Source: Blastococcus sp. (GTDB lineage Bacteria > Actinomycetota > Actinomycetes > Mycobacteriales > Geodermatophilaceae). Taken from it: a stretch of DNA of 13,539 bases. Position 1 is the first letter of the stretch, and each line of letters opens with the position of its first letter. The position numbers were made by a program, and so were the translations under genes. Below, in pieces: positions 7,218 through 12,634 of the stretch. The notes under the pieces were generated by a model, which saw only the letters and a list, made by a program, of their open reading frames with translations, had not been told where the DNA came from and searched no databases. Where the stretch lies: contig JAOPUS010000086.1 in the NCBI GenBank assembly GCA_025963345.1, positions 1-13,539 of the forward strand, in the 5' to 3' direction.

Positions 7218-8133
7218 TGGCCTCGGTCAGGAGCCGCCGCTGCTCGTCGGTCAGGACCAGGTCCTGCATCGGCAGCAGCTCGGCGAGCTGTTCCACCGAC
7301 CGTCCGCTGGCGATCGGGGCGACGACGGTCGGCTGATCGGCCAGCCAGCGCAGCGCCACCGCGGGCAGCGGCACCTGCTGCTGCTCCGCGACCTGCTCCA
7401 GGGCGGCCAGCACCCGGTCGCCCCGCTCCCCCACGTACACCGACGCGCCCTTGGCCCGCGGCGAGTCCACCCGCTCACCGTGCCGGTACTTGCCGGTGAG
7501 GAAACCCTTGGCCAGCGCGAAGTACGGGAGGACGCCGAGGCCCTGAGCCTCCGCGACGTCCCGCAGCTCCCCCTCGAAGGCGGGCCGCTCCATCAGGTTG
7601 TAGTGCGTCTGCAACGCCACGTACCGGGTGAGCCCCAGCCGGTCGGAGGTCTCCAGCGCCTCGATCAGCCGCTTTGCCGAGTAGTTCGACGCGGCCACGT
7701 ACCGGACCTTCCCCGCCTGCACCAGCTCGTCGAAGGCGCGCAGCGTCTCCTCCAGCGGCGTCGTCTCGTCGTCGTAGTGCGCGTAGTAGAGATCGATGAC
7801 GTCGGTCTGCAGGTTGCGCAGCGACCGCTCCGCGGCGGTTCGGATCTCACCGGCCGACAGGGGGTGTTCCTTCGTGCCGCGGGAGACCTTGGTGGCGACC
7901 ACCATGCGGTCGCGCGTCCCACGGGAGGCCATCCAGTCGCCGAGGATCTGTTCCGACCTGCCGTCGCCGTAGGACTCGGCGGTGTCGACGAACGGGCGGT
8001 GCGTGCTCGGGGTCGCGTCGACGTAGCGGTCCAGCAGCGCGAAGGACGTCGGCTCGTCCGCCGTCCAGCCGAAGACGTTCCCGCCCAGGCACAGATCGCT
8101 GACGTCCAGGTGCGTCCCAGGGAGCTGCGGCAT
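7207..8133 (-). CDS. Aldo/keto reductase
   Basis: NAD(P)H-dependent reductase of aldehydes or ketones, cytoplasmic TIM barrel, 308 residues, the usual family length. The catalytic tetrad is complete: Asp50 and Tyr55 in VDTAESYGDG, Lys82 in VATKVS and His119 in LYYAHYDD. The cofactor-binding end is represented by the SNYSAKRL segment (about 158-165) and the C-terminal IASGRSVEQLAELL (about 275-288). The sequence resembles the general-stress YajO/YdbC-like bacterial AKR branch more than sugar reductases, but the substrate cannot be told. The ATG has no ribosome site; a TAGCGT box six bases upstream suggests a leaderless transcript. The gene is divergent from the HU gene across 286 bp. Confidence 0.93.
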   Translation of the reverse strand: MPQLPGTHLDVSDLCLGGNVFGWTADEPTSFALLDRYVDATPSTHRPFVDTAESYGDGRSEQILGDWMASRGTRDRMVVATKVSRGTKEHPLSAGEIRTAAERSLRNLQTDVIDLYYAHYDDETTPLEETLRAFDELVQAGKVRYVAASNYSAKRLIEALETSDRLGLTRYVALQTHYNLMERPAFEGELRDVAEAQGLGVLPYFALAKGFLTGKYRHGERVDSPRAKGASVYVGERGDRVLAALEQVAEQQQVPLPAVALRWLADQPTVVAPIASGRSVEQLAELLPMQDLVLTDEQRRLLTEASGE

Positions 8134-8139
8134 GCACCC

Positions 8140-8145
8140 ACGCTA
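8140..8145 (-). promoter_or_regulatory. -10 box for a probable leaderless aldo/keto reductase transcript
   Basis: On the minus strand TAGCGT (8145-8140) matches the actinobacterial TANNNT box and is followed after six bases by the ATG (8133). Transcription would begin at or next to the A of the start codon. No Shine-Dalgarno sequence lies between, which agrees. No -35 box was found at 16 to 19 bases spacing. Confidence 0.45.
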
Positions 8146-8268
8146 GGCGCGGACCCTCGATCCCGCCGTCCTGCTCGCTGGTACAGGTGGGGCCGACGGG
8201 TCGTATGCGGGGCCTCCAGGTACCCCCCGCTGGCCAGATCCCAGGCCGGCATGGCACGGTGCCCGGAG

Positions 8269-8292
8269 TCCGGCCGCCGAAAATCGGCCGGA
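8269..8292 (+). promoter_or_regulatory. Inverted repeat in the HU upstream region
   Basis: TCCGGCCG (8269-8276) and CGGCCGGA (8285-8292) are perfect eight-base arms around an eight-base A-rich centre, CCGAAAAT. It lies about 130 bases before the HU start in the 286-bp divergent region. It could be a regulator site or, if transcribed, an RNA hairpin. The region shows no clear two-box promoter for the HU gene. Confidence 0.35.
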
Positions 8293-8340
8293 TACGCCCG
8301 CGCCGTCCGCGCCTTGTGCGTGGATACCGGGAGGTCCCCA

Positions 8341-8372
8341 CCGGCTCCTGCCGCGTCCGGGGATGGAGCCGG
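8341..8372 (+). promoter_or_regulatory. Second hairpin-forming repeat in the HU leader
   Basis: CCGGCTCC (8341-8348) and GGAGCCGG (8365-8372) form a perfect eight-base stem with a 16-base loop, ending 47 bases before the HU ATG. Its place suggests a stem in the 5' untranslated region of the HU message. The ribosome site (AGAGGA just before the ATG) is outside the stem, so simple occlusion is not implied. Confidence 0.35.
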
Positions 8373-8419
8373 CCCCGTGTCGCTCCCTGGCACCTGCCAC
8401 CACACACGAGAGGAACCTC

Positions 8420-8704
8420 ATGAACAAGGCCGAACTGGTCTCCGCCATCGCCAAGCGCGCCGACGTCCCGGCCTCGACCGTGGACTCGGTCCTCGCCGGC
8501 CTGCAGGAGGAGCTCGTCGACGCGATCACCCGCGGCGAGAAGGTCGCCGTCTCCGGCCTGCTGACCGTGGAGCGCACGCAGCGTTCCGCGCGCACCGGCC
8601 GCAACCCGCAGACCGGTGAGTCGATCGACATCCCCGCCGCCAACACCGTCAAGGTGACCGCGGGCTCGAACCTCAAGAAGGCCGCGAGCTCCGTCCCGGT
8701 CTGA
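8420..8704 (+). CDS. HU-family nucleoid DNA-binding protein
   Basis: Small basic histone-like protein, 94 residues, that bends and compacts DNA as a dimer. The N-terminal MNKAELVSAIAKRADVP helix and the arm signature ARTGRNPQTGE (about 57-67) followed by IDIPA are diagnostic. In place of the common GFGxF turn it has GLLTV (46-50), as I recall for an HU subgroup in some Actinobacteria whose C-terminus also reads VKVTAGSNLKKAA. It lacks the long Lys/Ala/Pro-rich tail of mycobacterial HupB. The ATG has a good AGAGGA ribosome site. A structured leader lies upstream and a two-storey hairpin begins two bases after the stop, so the gene is probably monocistronic. Confidence 0.95.
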   Translation: MNKAELVSAIAKRADVPASTVDSVLAGLQEELVDAITRGEKVAVSGLLTVERTQRSARTGRNPQTGESIDIPAANTVKVTAGSNLKKAASSVPV

Positions 8705-8706
8705 GT

Positions 8707-8760
8707 AAGGACCCCTTGCCCCCCACCGCTCGCACGCTCGCGGCGGGACCCTGCAAGGGG
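8707..8760 (+). terminator. Two-storey hairpin, copy A, behind the HU gene
   Basis: Outer stem CCCCTTGC (8712-8719) with GCAAGGGG (8753-8760), eight pairs. A 2 x 5 internal loop leads to an inner stem CCCACCGC (8722-8729) with GCGGCGGG (8740-8747), seven of eight paired, closed by the ten-base loop TCGCACGCTC. AAGG at 8707-8710 just 5' of the stem can pair with CCTT (8714-8717) instead. It starts two bases after the HU stop, where a terminator is expected, but there is no U-run. The same layout recurs at 10149-10205 with a different sequence. Confidence 0.6.
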
Positions 8761-8783
8761 GCCGCCCTCCGCCGTCGGGCGGC
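8761..8783 (+). repeat. Stem-loop directly following hairpin copy A
   Basis: GCCGCCC (8761-8767) and GGGCGGC (8777-8783) form seven perfect pairs around a nine-base loop. It abuts copy A with no gap, making a second hairpin in the spacer between HU and the serine hydrolase. No U-run follows. Confidence 0.4.
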
Positions 8784-8785
8784 TG

Positions 8786-8825
8786 CCTGACCCGTGTGGT
8801 CCGGCCCACAGTGTCGTGGGTCAGG
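8786..8825 (+). repeat. Third stem-loop in the HU-hydrolase spacer
   Basis: CCTGACCC (8786-8793) pairs perfectly with GGGTCAGG (8818-8825). Between them TGTGG and CCACA can form a smaller inner stem. It ends 66 bases before the serine hydrolase GTG start, so it may lie in that gene's upstream control region rather than in the HU transcript. A regulator site or leader structure are both possible. Confidence 0.4.
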
Positions 8826-8891
8826 ATGCGGGTCACGGCGCCACCCGGCGGCGGTCGGCGTATCGGGGCATCTCGAGGCACGGAGGTCTGC

Positions 8892-10148
8892 GTGGGCATC
8901 GATCTGACGGTCAGCACCGATCCGGCGGAGGTCGGCTTCGACGCCGCCCGGCTCGGCCGGATCGACCGGCGGCTGGCCCGCTGGGTGGACGACGGGCAGC
9001 TGCCCGGCTTCCTCGTCACCGTGTCCCGGCACGGCCGGCTCGTGCACGTCGGCAGGTACGGCTCCCGGAACGTCGAGAGCGGCCTGCCGGTGGAGGAGGA
9101 CACCCGCTGGCGGATCTACTCGATGACCAAGCCGGTCACCTCGGTCGCGGCGATGATGCTGTACGAGGAGGGGGCCTTCGAGCTCTCCGACCCGATCTCG
9201 ACGTGGCTGCCGGAGTTCGCCGAGACCCGTGTCTACGTCGCCGGGTCGGCCCAGAAGCCGGTCACCGCCCCCCAGGTCGAGCCGATCCGGGTGTGGCACC
9301 TGCTGACCCACATGTCCGGGCTGACCTACGGCTTCCACCACGCCCACCCCGTCGACGCGATGTACCGCGCGCTGGGCTACGAGTGGGGCTCGCCGCCCGG
9401 CGCCGACTCCGCCGATGTCTGCCGCGAGTGGGCCTCGGTGCCGCTGGTCTTCCAGCCCGGCAGCGAGTGGAACTACGGCGTCTCCACCGACGTCCTCGGC
9501 CGGCTGGTCGAGGTGCTCTCCGGTCAGCCGCTGGACGAGTTCTTCGAGCAGCGGATCTTCGCGCCGCTGGGGATGCGGGACACGTCCTTCGGCCTGCGTC
9601 CGGACGACGACCCCGACTCGCTGGCCCGCCTGTACCTCGCCGCGCCGGGGCAGCCGGGCGGCCCAGCTACCGGGATGACGTTCAGCGAGGCGTTCGACGC
9701 CGCCGCGCACTCCAAGCCGGCGTTCCTCTCCGGCGGTGGTGGGCTGGTGTCGACCGCGGGTGACTACCTGCGCTTCGTCGAACTGCTGCGCCGCGGTGGT
9801 GCCTACGACGGCGGCCGGCTGCTCGGGTCACGCACGATCGCGCACATGGTCCGCAACCACCTGCCCGGGAACCAGGACCTGGAGACCTTCGGCCGGCCGC
9901 TCTTCGCCGAGACGCCGCTGCGCGGAGTCGGCTTCGGGCTCGGGTTCTCGATGGTCATCGACCCCACGCGCTACGGCGTCGTCGCCAGTCCCGGCGACTA
10001 CAGCTGGGGCGGGGCGGCGTCCACAGCGTTCTACGTGGACCCGGTCGAGGACGTGACCGTCAGCTTCTACACGCAGCTGCTGCCCTCGAGCACGCTGCCG
10101 ATCCGCAACTACCTGCGCGCCCTGGTCAACCAGGCCCTCGTGGACTGA
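8892..10148 (+). CDS. Beta-lactamase-fold serine hydrolase (class C / EstB-like)
   Basis: Serine hydrolase of the beta-lactamase superfamily (PF00144 type), 418 residues. Members include esterases, D-aminopeptidases and transesterases; true beta-lactamase activity is not implied. The nucleophile motif SMTK gives Ser77 and Lys80. The second-motif Tyr is probably Tyr195 in WNYGVSTDVLG. The usual KTG/HxG triplet appears to be replaced by Trp-Gly-Gly (372-374) in SWGGAASTAF, as in esterase-like branches. No signal peptide is evident, so it is likely cytoplasmic. GTG at 8892 was chosen because GGAGG (8882-8886) lies five bases upstream. An in-frame GTG at 8796 would add 32 residues of no family character. 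A two-storey hairpin follows the stop at once. Confidence 0.9.
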   Translation: MGIDLTVSTDPAEVGFDAARLGRIDRRLARWVDDGQLPGFLVTVSRHGRLVHVGRYGSRNVESGLPVEEDTRWRIYSMTKPVTSVAAMMLYEEGAFELSDPISTWLPEFAETRVYVAGSAQKPVTAPQVEPIRVWHLLTHMSGLTYGFHHAHPVDAMYRALGYEWGSPPGADSADVCREWASVPLVFQPGSEWNYGVSTDVLGRLVEVLSGQPLDEFFEQRIFAPLGMRDTSFGLRPDDDPDSLARLYLAAPGQPGGPATGMTFSEAFDAAAHSKPAFLSGGGGLVSTAGDYLRFVELLRRGGAYDGGRLLGSRTIAHMVRNHLPGNQDLETFGRPLFAETPLRGVGFGLGFSMVIDPTRYGVVASPGDYSWGGAASTAFYVDPVEDVTVSFYTQLLPSSTLPIRNYLRALVNQALVD

Positions 10149-10205
10149 AGAGGACCCCTCTGCCCCCCGCGCCTCGCGAGCTCGGCGCGGGCCCCTGCAG
10201 AGGGG
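10149..10205. terminator. Two-storey hairpin, copy B, between convergent genes
   Basis: Outer stem CCCCTCTGC (10155-10163) with GCAGAGGGG (10197-10205), nine perfect pairs. A 2 x 5 internal loop leads to an inner stem CCCGCGCC (10166-10173) with GGCGCGGG (10184-10191), eight perfect pairs, closed by the ten-base loop TCGCGAGCTC. AGAGG at 10149-10153 can pair with CCTCT (10157-10161) as an alternative. It exactly fills the 58-base gap between the serine hydrolase stop and the maoC stop, so it is best read as a bidirectional terminator. The architecture is identical to 8707-8760. Confidence 0.7.
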
Positions 10206-10206
10206 C

Positions 10207-10668
10207 CTACAGGTAGCGGCGGTAGACGACGGTGGCGACCATCGCCGGCTTGGTGCCGCCCTCGATCTCCATCGTGACGCCCATGTTCATGGCGATCCCG
10301 CCCTCGAACGGGGTCGCCGACTCCAGCGTCGCCCCGGCCCGGACCCGGCTTCCGACCGGCACCGGGGAGGGGAAGCGCACCTTCTCCGTGCCGTAGTTGA
10401 CGCCCATGCGGAAGCCCTCGATCTCCACGATCTGCGGGAGCAGCGAGGGGATCAGCGACAGCGTCAGGTAGCCGTGGGCGATCGGCCCGCCGAACGGGCT
10501 CTCCTTCGTCGCGCGCTCCGGGTCGACGTGGATCCACTGGAGGTCGCCGGTCGCGTCGGCGAACTGGTTCACCTGCTCCAGGGTGACCTGGACACAGACG
10601 CTGTAGCCCAGGTGCTGACCTACCAGGCCCTGCACGCCCTCGATGCCCGCGACGGTGGTCTGCGCCAT
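10207..10668 (-). CDS. MaoC-type (R)-specific enoyl-CoA hydratase, HtdZ-like
   Basis: Single-hotdog hydratase of 153 residues adding water to trans-2-enoyl-CoA to give (R)-3-hydroxyacyl-CoA. The hydratase signature is complete: FADATGDLQWIHVDPERA with Asp42 and His47 as the catalytic pair spaced as in PhaJ, then PFGGPIAHGYLTL (58-70). The NYGTEKVRFPSPVPVGSRVR segment (91-110) matches, from memory, mycobacterial Rv0130 (HtdZ). Function is probably in fatty acid breakdown or in supplying 3-hydroxyacyl-CoA. The ATG is preceded by a purine-rich AAGGGGG site inside a TGAGAAGGCCCCC repeat word. The gene is convergent with the serine hydrolase and divergent from folP2. Confidence 0.92.
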   Translation of the reverse strand: MAQTTVAGIEGVQGLVGQHLGYSVCVQVTLEQVNQFADATGDLQWIHVDPERATKESPFGGPIAHGYLTLSLIPSLLPQIVEIEGFRMGVNYGTEKVRFPSPVPVGSRVRAGATLESATPFEGGIAMNMGVTMEIEGGTKPAMVATVVYRRYL

Positions 10669-10684
10669 GAGAAGGCCCCCTTTT
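10668..10684. repeat. Left-edge half-copy of the hairpin family at the maoC start
   Basis: The plus strand reads TGAGAAGGCCCCCTTTT, resembling the left edges of the two-storey hairpins (TGAGTAAGGACCCCTT). AAGG, three bases and CCTT are self-complementary as in copy A. On the minus strand the same bases supply the purine-rich ribosome site of maoC and run into its ATG. Similarity is short and could be partly chance. Confidence 0.35.
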
Positions 10685-10693
10685 CCGGTTGAC

Positions 10694-10699
10694 TAGGTT
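10694..10699 (+). promoter_or_regulatory. -10 box TAGGTT upstream of folP2
   Basis: TAGGTT fits TANNNT and is identical to the box in front of the thioesterase gene (12118-12123). Transcription would begin near 10706, giving a leader of about 34 bases before the preferred TTG start at 10740. No -35 box is seen at the right distance. The overlapping TTGACT (10689-10694) has no -10 partner 17 bases on. Confidence 0.4.
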
Positions 10700-10739
10700 G
10701 GCGAACTCCACCACACGGACGACGGAGCGGGGGAACGGG

Positions 10740-11600
10740 TTGCTGCGGCTGGGTGCCCTCGACGTGCCGGACGGCCGGCTGGTCGTCATGGCGATCGTCA
10801 ACCGGACGCCGGACTCGTTCTACGACCGCGGGGCCACCTTCGAACTGGCCGCGGCGGTCGAGCGGGTGGACCAGGTGATCGCCGAGGGTGCGGACATGGT
10901 CGACGTCGGCGGGGTCAAGGCCGCACCCGGCGACGACGTCGACGCCGCCGAGGAGATCCGCCGGACCGTCGACCTGGTCGCCGCCATCCGCGCCGCGCAC
11001 CCCACGCTGCCGATCTCGATCGATACCTGGCGGGCGGCGGTGGCCCGCGAGGCGCTGGCCGCCGGCGCCGACGTCGTCAACGACGCCTGGGGCGGCGTGG
11101 ACCCGGAGCTGGCCGGCGTCGCCGCCGAGGCCGGGGCCGGGATCGTCTGCACCCACGCAGGGGGCCTGCCGCCGCGCACCCGGCCGCACCGGATCACCTA
11201 CGACGACGTCGTCGCCGACATCGTCACCAGGACGACGGCGCTCGCCGATGCCGCCGTCGCCGCGGGGGTCGACCGCGAGCGGGTGCTGATCGACCCCGGG
11301 CACGACTTCGGCAAGAACACCCGGCACTCGCTGGAGGCCACCCGCCGGCTCGGCGAGCTGGTCGCGACCGGCTGGCCCGTCCTCGTGGCGCTGTCGAACA
11401 AGGACTTCGTCGGCGAGACCCTCGACGTCCCGCTCGAGCAACGGCTGACCGGCACCCTCGCCGCGACCGCCGTCAGCGCCTGGCTCGGCGCCCGCGTGTT
11501 CCGCGCCCACGACGTCGCCGCTACCCGGCAGACCCTGGACATGGTGGCCTCGATCCGCGGTGACCGGCCGCCGGTGCGCACCGTCCGCGGTCTCGCCTGA
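10740..11600 (+). CDS. folP2: FolP2-like dihydropteroate synthase homologue
   Basis: TIM-barrel protein of 286 residues in the dihydropteroate synthase family, closest from memory to mycobacterial FolP2 (Rv1207) across VMAIVNRTPDSFYDRGATF, SIDTWRA, NDAWGGVDPE, IDPGHDFGKNT, LSNKDFVGETL and the TRTVRGLA-like C-terminus. Pterin-site residues look kept: Asn21, Asp95, Asn114, Asp185, Lys221, and RAHDV with Arg255 and His257. The pABA loops differ from true DHPS: NVTPDSFSDGG becomes NRTPDSFYDRG, the STRPG loop becomes KAAPG (60-64), and SRK becomes SNK. Mycobacterial FolP2 is reported to lack normal DHPS activity, so folate synthesis should not be assumed. The start is uncertain: TTG 10740 follows a GGGGGAAC site; TTG at 10689 or 10698 would lengthen it. 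A hairpin follows the stop. Confidence 0.88.
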   Translation: MLRLGALDVPDGRLVVMAIVNRTPDSFYDRGATFELAAAVERVDQVIAEGADMVDVGGVKAAPGDDVDAAEEIRRTVDLVAAIRAAHPTLPISIDTWRAAVAREALAAGADVVNDAWGGVDPELAGVAAEAGAGIVCTHAGGLPPRTRPHRITYDDVVADIVTRTTALADAAVAAGVDRERVLIDPGHDFGKNTRHSLEATRRLGELVATGWPVLVALSNKDFVGETLDVPLEQRLTGTLAATAVSAWLGARVFRAHDVAATRQTLDMVASIRGDRPPVRTVRGLA

Positions 11601-11601
11601 C

Positions 11602-11626
11602 GGCTCCCGGGACCCTGGTCGGAGCC
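11602..11626 (+). terminator. Hairpin directly after folP2
   Basis: GGCTCC (11602-11607) pairs with GGAGCC (11621-11626) around a 13-base GC-rich loop, beginning one base after the folP2 stop. There is no U-run, as with the other hairpins here, so termination strength is unknown. Confidence 0.35.
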
Positions 11627-11638
11627 CGGCGCCAGGAA

Positions 11639-11644
11639 TAGCCT
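11639..11644 (+). promoter_or_regulatory. Possible -10 box of the VOC-protein gene
   Basis: TAGCCT fits TANNNT and lies 39 bases before the ATG at 11684, leaving space for a leader with the GGAGGTG ribosome site at 11672-11678. The -35 position (about 11616-11621) is poor. If real, the VOC gene has its own transcript separate from folP2. Confidence 0.3.
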
Positions 11645-11683
11645 CCGCGGCGTCAGCGCAGGTGAATTCACGGAGGTGGCGTG

Positions 11684-12070
11684 ATGAGCGGACGGGTCGT
11701 GCACTTCGAGATCCCCTTCGACGACGGGGACCGTGCACGCAGCTTCTACAAGGAGACCTTCGGCTGGCAGGTCCAGGAGATGCCGGAGATGAGCTACACG
11801 CTGGTGATGTCGGGACCGAGCGGCGACAGCGGCCCGACCGAGTCCGGCTTCATCAACGGCGGGATGCTGTCGCGGGAGCAGAGCGCCGGCGGCGCACCGG
11901 TCATCGTCATCGACGTGGACAGCATCGACTCGACCCTGGAGAAGGTCGGCGGACTCGGCGGCTCCACCGTTGCGGGCAAGACGCCGGTCGGCGACATGGG
12001 GTTCGCCGCCTACATCCAGGATCCCGAGGGCAACGTGATCGGCCTCTGGGAGAACGCCGCCCCAGCCTGA
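11684..12070 (+). CDS. VOC superfamily (glyoxalase/bleomycin-resistance fold) protein
   Basis: Small cytoplasmic protein of 128 residues with the paired beta-alpha-beta-beta-beta modules of the vicinal oxygen chelate fold. Visible marks are the opening VVHFEIPFDDGDRARSFY segment with His7, the FGWQ turn, and the closing DPEGNVIGLWE (113-123) with Glu123. His7 and Glu123 are the likely metal ligands by analogy; a complete metal site may need a dimer. Members range from glyoxalases to antibiotic-binding proteins, and nothing here fixes the substrate. GTG 11681 and ATG 11684 overlap. ATG is preferred because GGAGG (11672-11676) is then seven bases away. A strong hairpin follows nine bases after the stop. 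Confidence 0.87.
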   Translation: MSGRVVHFEIPFDDGDRARSFYKETFGWQVQEMPEMSYTLVMSGPSGDSGPTESGFINGGMLSREQSAGGAPVIVIDVDSIDSTLEKVGGLGGSTVAGKTPVGDMGFAAYIQDPEGNVIGLWENAAPA

Positions 12071-12078
12071 CGCCCCTG

Positions 12079-12102
12079 GGGACGTCCGCTACCGGACGTC
12101 CC
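12079..12102 (+). terminator. Ten-pair hairpin between VOC gene and thioesterase promoter
   Basis: GGGACGTCCG (12079-12088) and CGGACGTCCC (12093-12102) pair perfectly over ten bases with a four-base loop. It begins nine bases after the VOC stop and is the tightest hairpin in the window. No U-run follows. It ends 15 bases before the TAGGTT box of the thioesterase gene, so it covers the -35 region. Each arm contains the palindrome GGACGTCC, so it could also act as a double operator. Confidence 0.55.
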
Positions 12103-12117
12103 TCACGGGCCGGTCGC

Positions 12118-12123
12118 TAGGTT
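12118..12123 (+). promoter_or_regulatory. -10 box for a probable leaderless thioesterase transcript
   Basis: TAGGTT is followed after seven bases by the ATG at 12131. Transcription starting seven or eight bases after the box would begin at the start codon itself. No ribosome site lies upstream of the ATG, in agreement. The -35 position falls in the right arm of the 12079-12102 hairpin and has no recognisable box. Confidence 0.5.
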
Positions 12124-12130
12124 GCCCGGC

Positions 12131-12556
12131 ATGGCCGCCACCGGGTTCCACACCGCCGACGAGCTCAACGCCCTCCTGCCGGGGACGCTGCCCGGCCTGC
12201 TCGGCCTGGTCATCACCGCGCACGTGCCCGGTCGGCTGGAGGCCGCCCTCGACGTCCGGTCCGACCTGCTCGCCCCGAACGGCTATCTGCACGCCGCCAC
12301 GGTGGTGGGTCTGGCCGACACCGCGTGCGGCCTGGCGACGCGCGCGCTGCTGCCCGAGGGCTCGACCGGTTTCACCACGATCGAGCTGAAGTCGAACTTC
12401 CTGGGCACGGTCCGAGAGGGGCGGATCGCCGTGGTCGCGACCAACGCCCACGCCGGGCGGACGACGCAGGTGTGGGACGGCGTCGTGACCGACACCGGCT
12501 CGGGGAAGACCCTCGCGCTGTTCCGCTGCACCCAGTCGGTGCTCTGGCCCCGCTGA
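12131..12556 (+). CDS. PaaI-family hotdog thioesterase
   Basis: Small acyl-CoA thioesterase of 141 residues, expected to act as a cytoplasmic oligomer hydrolysing acyl- or aryl-CoA. The hotdog core is seen in LAPNGYLHAATVVGLADTAC (47-66), where Asn50, His54 and Asp63 sit in the usual active-site helix region. The following TTIELKSNFLGTVREGRI stretch is the typical strand pair of the family, and the C-terminal strand carries TLALFRCTQ. The ATG at 12131 is chosen over a TTG three codons earlier because TAGGTT lies seven bases upstream and no ribosome site exists. It lies 78 bases before the acyl-CoA synthetase, which suggests a shared role in acyl-CoA balance. Confidence 0.9.
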   Translation: MAATGFHTADELNALLPGTLPGLLGLVITAHVPGRLEAALDVRSDLLAPNGYLHAATVVGLADTACGLATRALLPEGSTGFTTIELKSNFLGTVREGRIAVVATNAHAGRTTQVWDGVVTDTGSGKTLALFRCTQSVLWPR

Positions 12557-12572
12557 ACTCGCCGGTAACCCC

Positions 12573-12615
12573 GATGTGGCGCGGAATCCGGGGAATGTGA
12601 GACTGGCGCCACATC
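12573..12615. promoter_or_regulatory. Ten-base inverted repeat over the acyl-CoA synthetase promoter region
   Basis: GATGTGGCGC (12573-12582) and GCGCCACATC (12606-12615) are perfect inverted copies separated by 23 bases. The stretch between contains TGTGAGACT (12596-12604), readable as an extended -10 (TGN plus GANNNT). Then the left arm covers the -35 region and the right arm covers the transcription start. This is the layout expected for a repressor operator, for example of a TetR- or GntR-type acyl-CoA-responsive regulator, but no such regulator gene is in view. The 23-base spacing makes a mere RNA hairpin less likely. Confidence 0.45.
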
Positions 12616-12634
12616 AGAACCGAGGAGGAGCTCC

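Noticed and set aside
8796..8891. Earlier GTG start for the serine hydrolase
   Set aside because: The added 32 residues do not look like family sequence and overlap the 8786-8825 stem-loop; GGAGG five bases before GTG 8892 is decisive.
10689..10694. TTGACT as a -35 box for folP2
   Set aside because: No -10-like hexamer follows at 16 to 18 bases (CACACG is there); the overlapping TAGGTT is the better element.
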